Shown: positions 60,318-64,000 of the stretch, one piece after another
How positions within the stretch are numbered: the stretch's first letter is position 1
How the letters are laid out: the number at the start of each line of letters is the position of its first letter
Assembly (NCBI RefSeq): GCF_038967635.1
Contig: NZ_CP152413.1
Span: 1 to 64,000, forward strand
From: Bradyrhizobium sp. B124
GTDB taxonomy: Bacteria; Pseudomonadota; Alphaproteobacteria; Rhizobiales; Xanthobacteraceae
Reading direction: 5' to 3'
Length of the DNA: 64,000 bases
Position numbers and translations under genes: made by a program
Notes under the pieces: generated by a model
What the model was told of the DNA's origin: nothing
The model's input: only the letters and a program-made list of their open reading frames with translations
Databases searched by the model: none

Positions 60318-63152
60318 GTGGACCCGCATAGGGGAGCCTTTGGGGAGCCTGGGCCCGACAAGTATGTCCGCTTGCTGCGGAAGGCCATTGACGACCTTCA
60401 TGCGAGCGATGAGGCGTCGCGCAATGCGCTTTACAGCCGGGCACGCACCTTGTTGGACAGCCGGCTAGCCGCCAGAAAAGATCTATCGCAGGCCGAAATC
60501 GACAATGAGAAGTTTGATTTCGACGAGGCGATGTGGCGCGTCGAGGGGCAGGTCCACCTCTGCGCAACGGCACCGGTCAGAACTCAGTCGGGTGTGCACG
60601 GCGACCTGCACATCATTCCTGCGCGGGAAAGCGACAGATCGCAGCTGGTGGCATCACCCGACGTCGTGCATCCGCGTGTCGCCAAAGGGCCGACCAAATC
60701 GCGACGTGCTTCCTCGCCGACGGCGAAAGCGCAATTCACAAGGCGATGGTCCGGTCAGTTGCGCGCATCCCTGGATCTCGCCCATCGGGGCTCCGAATTA
60801 TTGACTGATCTCGGTGTCCGCGCGCGTGTCTCCGTGCAACGGGCCCGCGCTGAGTTTGCCGCAAAGGCTCAATCCAAACGGCAGGCCGTCTCAGCCGAGC
60901 GGAAGTCAAGCGATCTTGCTTCGCAGCAGGGGCATTCGATCGACCGCCTGGAGGCGCAACGCAGCCCGCAATATCAGGCGCGATTGCAAGCGGTTGTCCA
61001 GGTCGCGCGTCATCACGGCGTCGAGCTCGATGTCGCCGAGTTGAGAACTGGTGAATCCGATATCTATCCATCGGCTGCGGCGCTCTCGGCCTGGGCGCAG
61101 AATGCGGGCCTATGGTCCCGCGCGGTGCGAACCAGCTGGCGCCTATTGCTCGGGATGAGCGAAGGCGGGCCCGTCATCTTACTGTTTGCCGACGGTAGCG
61201 CCGCGCTCATGGTTGGTGCGAACGCCGATCAGAATATCGTTATGCTGAAGGATCCAGGCGCCTCCGCGGACGGAGCCGTACCCGTCGACGAGTTGCGCCT
61301 TTCCCAGGTGTGGAACGGTGAGGCCATCCTGGTGCGCGCGAGCCGAAGCCGCGCCGCTGCCGACGCGCCGTTTGACCTGCGCTGGCTCTTCGATCTCGTT
61401 CTGCACGAAAGGCGCTTGTTGCGGGACATCGGAATCGCCTCGCTCACCATCAGCTTCCTGACCATTTTCCCACCGCTGCTGGTGATGACGATGGTGAACA
61501 AGGTCCTGCAATTCCACAGTACGTCCACCTTGGTCATGCTTGCCGCCGTCATGGCGGTCGTAATCGTCTATGAAGCCCTCTTGGGGCACGCGCGACGTCA
61601 TATCATTGCAGTCGTCGGCGCCAGGCTTGACGCAAAACTCAATCTGCACGTCTTCAATCGGCTGCTTCGCCTGCCGCTCGATTACTTCGAGCGTCATCCT
61701 GCGGGTGAAACGATGTACCGTATCGCGCAGGTCTATCGCGTTCGCGAATTTCTGACCGGCCGCCTTCTGACGACCTTTCTCGACCTGATGACGCTTTGCG
61801 TGCTGCTCCCGTTCCTGTTCTATCTCAGCCCGATCCTGGCGAGCATTGTGCTCGGCTGTGCCGGCGCAATCTTGCTGATCATCATCGCATTCCTGAAGCC
61901 GATGCGAGAGATGTACGGACGGGTCACCACGGCCGAGACGTGGAAGTCGGCAACGCTCGGCGAGACGATCGTGGGTATCAAGACGGTCAAGGCTTTGGCT
62001 CTCGAGCCACAACGTCGCGCCCTTTGGGACGAGCGGATTGCAGAGGCCGGAAAATGGCGATTGGAATTTGGCCGTCTGTCGAACTGGCCGCAGACTCTGG
62101 TTACTCCGATCGAGCGCTTTATGGTGCTCGGCACGACCATGCTTGGTGCGTATCTCGCGATGCACGACTCGTCAGGCTACATGGTGGGCGGATTGTTCGC
62201 GTTCCTGATGCTGAGCGCGCGGGTTGCCCAGCCACTCGTTGGGATGGCGCGGTTGATCGAGGACTATGAGGAGGTCGGGGCAGCGATCGGAGAGGCAAGC
62301 TCCGTGCTCAATCGGCCAGCCGAGAGCAGCGCGCGAGCGGCGGGCTTGAGACCGAAGTTCGCAGGCGAGATAGCCTTCCAGGACGTCAGCTTCACGTACC
62401 TCAACACAACCGTCCCAGCGCTCGACAGGGTCAGCTTCTCGGTTCCGGCCGGTTCGACGTTAGGGATCGTCGGTCGCAGCGGATCGGGCAAGTCGACGGT
62501 TACGCGCCTACTGCAGGGAATCAATCGTGATTATAAGGGATTTGTGAAGATCGATGGCGCCGACCTGCGCGATGTTGATCTGCGTCACCTTCGGCAGAGC
62601 CTCGGTGTCGTCTTGCAGGAGAACTTCCTGTTTCGTGGCTCCATCAGAGATAACATTATCGCTGGTCGACCGGGCCTGACGCTGTCGGATGCTGTCTATG
62701 CGGCAAGGCTCGCTGGCGCTGAGGAATTCATCGAGCGGATGCCCAATGGCTTCGAGACTTACATCGAGGAAGGATCTCCAAACCTGTCTGGCGGACAACG
62801 GCAGCGGTTGGCGATCGCGCGAGCGCTCATCACGGATCCGCGCATCCTGGTGCTGGACGAAGCGACCAGTGCGCTCGATCCCGAAAGCGAAGCCGTCGTG
62901 ACAGGCAACCTCGAACGGATCGCGAGCGGACGGACGATGATCATCGTTTCGCACCGGCTGTCGTCGTTGGTTGGCTGCGATCAGATTTTGGTTCTAGATC
63001 AGGGTAAGATCGTTGATTGCGGCGCGCACAATGTTTTGGTCGAGCGTTGCGCGATCTATCGACAGCTTTGGAGTCAGCAAAACCGCCATAGCGAACCGAC
63101 GCGCCAGTCCGTTACTCCGAAGCTGGTCTCGGGCGGAGCGAACGAACCATGA
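60318..63152 (+). CDS. Type I secretion ABC exporter with C39-like domain
   Basis: 944 residues. An unusual N-terminal extension (~1-205), helical and with a basic, low-complexity part, precedes a C39-like domain (~210-345) that lacks the catalytic Cys and His, as in HlyB/LapB-type exporters of unprocessed substrates. The membrane domain follows (~355-640) and then the nucleotide-binding domain: Walker A GRSGSGKST near 718, signature LSGGQRQRLAIARA, Walker B ILVLDEATSALD, switch VSHRLSSL. GTG 60318 was chosen because GGAGG ends 6 bases upstream; GTG 60312 is too close to it. It probably exports the collagen-like protein. Its stop overlaps the HlyD gene (ATGA). Confidence 0.92.
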   Translation: MDPHRGAFGEPGPDKYVRLLRKAIDDLHASDEASRNALYSRARTLLDSRLAARKDLSQAEIDNEKFDFDEAMWRVEGQVHLCATAPVRTQSGVHGDLHIIPARESDRSQLVASPDVVHPRVAKGPTKSRRASSPTAKAQFTRRWSGQLRASLDLAHRGSELLTDLGVRARVSVQRARAEFAAKAQSKRQAVSAERKSSDLASQQGHSIDRLEAQRSPQYQARLQAVVQVARHHGVELDVAELRTGESDIYPSAAALSAWAQNAGLWSRAVRTSWRLLLGMSEGGPVILLFADGSAALMVGANADQNIVMLKDPGASADGAVPVDELRLSQVWNGEAILVRASRSRAAADAPFDLRWLFDLVLHERRLLRDIGIASLTISFLTIFPPLLVMTMVNKVLQFHSTSTLVMLAAVMAVVIVYEALLGHARRHIIAVVGARLDAKLNLHVFNRLLRLPLDYFERHPAGETMYRIAQVYRVREFLTGRLLTTFLDLMTLCVLLPFLFYLSPILASIVLGCAGAILLIIIAFLKPMREMYGRVTTAETWKSATLGETIVGIKTVKALALEPQRRALWDERIAEAGKWRLEFGRLSNWPQTLVTPIERFMVLGTTMLGAYLAMHDSSGYMVGGLFAFLMLSARVAQPLVGMARLIEDYEEVGAAIGEASSVLNRPAESSARAAGLRPKFAGEIAFQDVSFTYLNTTVPALDRVSFSVPAGSTLGIVGRSGSGKSTVTRLLQGINRDYKGFVKIDGADLRDVDLRHLRQSLGVVLQENFLFRGSIRDNIIAGRPGLTLSDAVYAARLAGAEEFIERMPNGFETYIEEGSPNLSGGQRQRLAIARALITDPRILVLDEATSALDPESEAVVTGNLERIASGRTMIIVSHRLSSLVGCDQILVLDQGKIVDCGAHNVLVERCAIYRQLWSQQNRHSEPTRQSVTPKLVSGGANEP

Positions 63153-64000
63153 GCGAAGTCCAGGCCAATTTGCTGCCACTGCCGTTCAAGTCGAAGAAGA
63201 GCGACCCGACGTTGCCGGTGATTCTTGAGTTCCAGCAACCGTCAACGGCGATCATCAACGCTCCTGTACCCCGCGCGGCCCGTGGCACGATCTGGATCGT
63301 CTCCAGCATGGTCGCTGCTCTGGTCCTTGTTGCGGGAGTATTACCTGTCGATCAGGTCATCACTGCGCGCGGCCTGGTGGTCTCGCAATCTTCCACCATC
63401 CTCGTACAGCCGCTGGAAACGGCAATCGTTCGTTCGATTGACGTAAGCGAAGGCCAGCATGTGCGGGCGGGCGATGTGCTGGCGCGTCTCGATCCGACCT
63501 TCGCCGAAGCAGATCGAATGGCCCTCGAGGGGCAGCTGAACAGCCTTGAGCCCGAACTCGCGCGTCTGCGTGCCGAGGCAGATGGCCAGCCGTTTACATA
63601 CTCCAGCAGCGATCCAAACTGGGTCCTGCAGGCTTCGATTTTCAGTCATCGCAAAGCGCAGTTCGACTCCAAGATCGAAAACTATGAGCACCGACTTCAG
63701 GAACTGAACTCCGTAATAGCGAGATCGGAATCCGATGCCGTCGGCTACCGCGAGCGCCTCGGCGTGGCTCAGAGCATCGAGGATATGCGCAAGCAGTTGG
63801 AGGCGACCCAAACCGGTAGCCGGCTGAACTCGCTGATCGCCAAGGATACACGCGTTGAAATGCAGCGGTCGCTTTCCAACGCGGTCGCTACCGGAGAGGG
63901 CGCGAAGCGCGATCAGTCGGCGCTTGCTTCGGACCGCGACGCATACGTCCGCGGCTGGAAGGCGGAAGCTTCGCAAAAGTTGCAGGAGATCAGTGTCAAG
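63149..64000 (+). CDS. HlyD-family adaptor, cut by the window's right edge
   Basis: At least 284 residues are encoded, with no stop before the edge. ATG 63149 overlaps the exporter stop (ATGA). A ~45-residue cytoplasmic segment leads to one membrane helix (~46-67, IWIVSSMVAALVLVAGVL), then the first lipoyl half (VRSIDVSEGQHVRAGDVLARLDP) and the start of a coiled-coil hairpin (LNSLEPELARLRAEA). This is the periplasmic adaptor that pairs with the ABC exporter upstream. Confidence 0.92.
   Translation, partial: MSEVQANLLPLPFKSKKSDPTLPVILEFQQPSTAIINAPVPRAARGTIWIVSSMVAALVLVAGVLPVDQVITARGLVVSQSSTILVQPLETAIVRSIDVSEGQHVRAGDVLARLDPTFAEADRMALEGQLNSLEPELARLRAEADGQPFTYSSSDPNWVLQASIFSHRKAQFDSKIENYEHRLQELNSVIARSESDAVGYRERLGVAQSIEDMRKQLEATQTGSRLNSLIAKDTRVEMQRSLSNAVATGEGAKRDQSALASDRDAYVRGWKAEASQKLQEISVK

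Overview
The window looks like a GC-rich alphaproteobacterial chromosome, most likely Bradyrhizobium or a close relative in the Nitrobacteraceae. This is inferred from codon use, a rhizobial-style tad pilus locus, several small protein families I recognise from that group, and frequent GTG/TTG starts. It is dominated by cell-surface and secretion functions.

Layout. (1) 1-15.7 kb: the 3' part of a giant VCBS/RTX adhesin, with 13 base-identical 408-bp repeats, followed by its type I secretion ABC exporter and HlyD-type adaptor. (2) 15.8-18.6 kb: small ORFs and a membrane-anchored coiled-coil/TPR protein. (3) 19.4-32.5 kb: a tad (Flp pilus) locus with three tandem flp pilin genes, cpaA, cpaB, cpaE, cpaF, tadB, tadC, a membrane methyltransferase, three TadE/G-type pseudopilins, the secretin cpaC, a small lipoprotein and a TadD-like TPR lipoprotein. 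(4) 32.5-39 kb: a membrane spermidine-synthase-like protein, two sterol-desaturase-family hydroxylases and two DUF5658-like proteins. (5) 37.8-44.6 kb: decayed, partly duplicated remnants of a phage-type recombination cassette (YqaJ exonuclease, ERF annealing protein fused to an HNH domain, and a third gene), an XRE repressor with a visible operator, and a duplicated segment carrying a small secreted protein. (6) 44.6-46.1 kb: a GT39-like membrane glycosyltransferase. (7) 46.9-64 kb: the most notable region.

Region 7 holds a collagen-like protein of 1647 residues (DUF4347-type N-terminus, then about 420 Gly-X-Y triplets, nearly all ending in Thr). Divergent from it is a 1894-residue multidomain glycosyltransferase. 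Two of that protein's parts resemble the two halves of animal procollagen galactosyltransferase (COLGALT/GLT25D), here separated by an SGNH hydrolase-like domain. A small protein sharing the domain that precedes the collagen repeat, a Tat-signal HExxH protein, and a dedicated type I exporter (ABC protein plus HlyD adaptor, the latter cut by the window edge) complete the locus. I propose that it makes, O-glycosylates, processes and exports a Thr-glycosylated bacterial collagen. The homology calls are from memory and need a profile or structure search.
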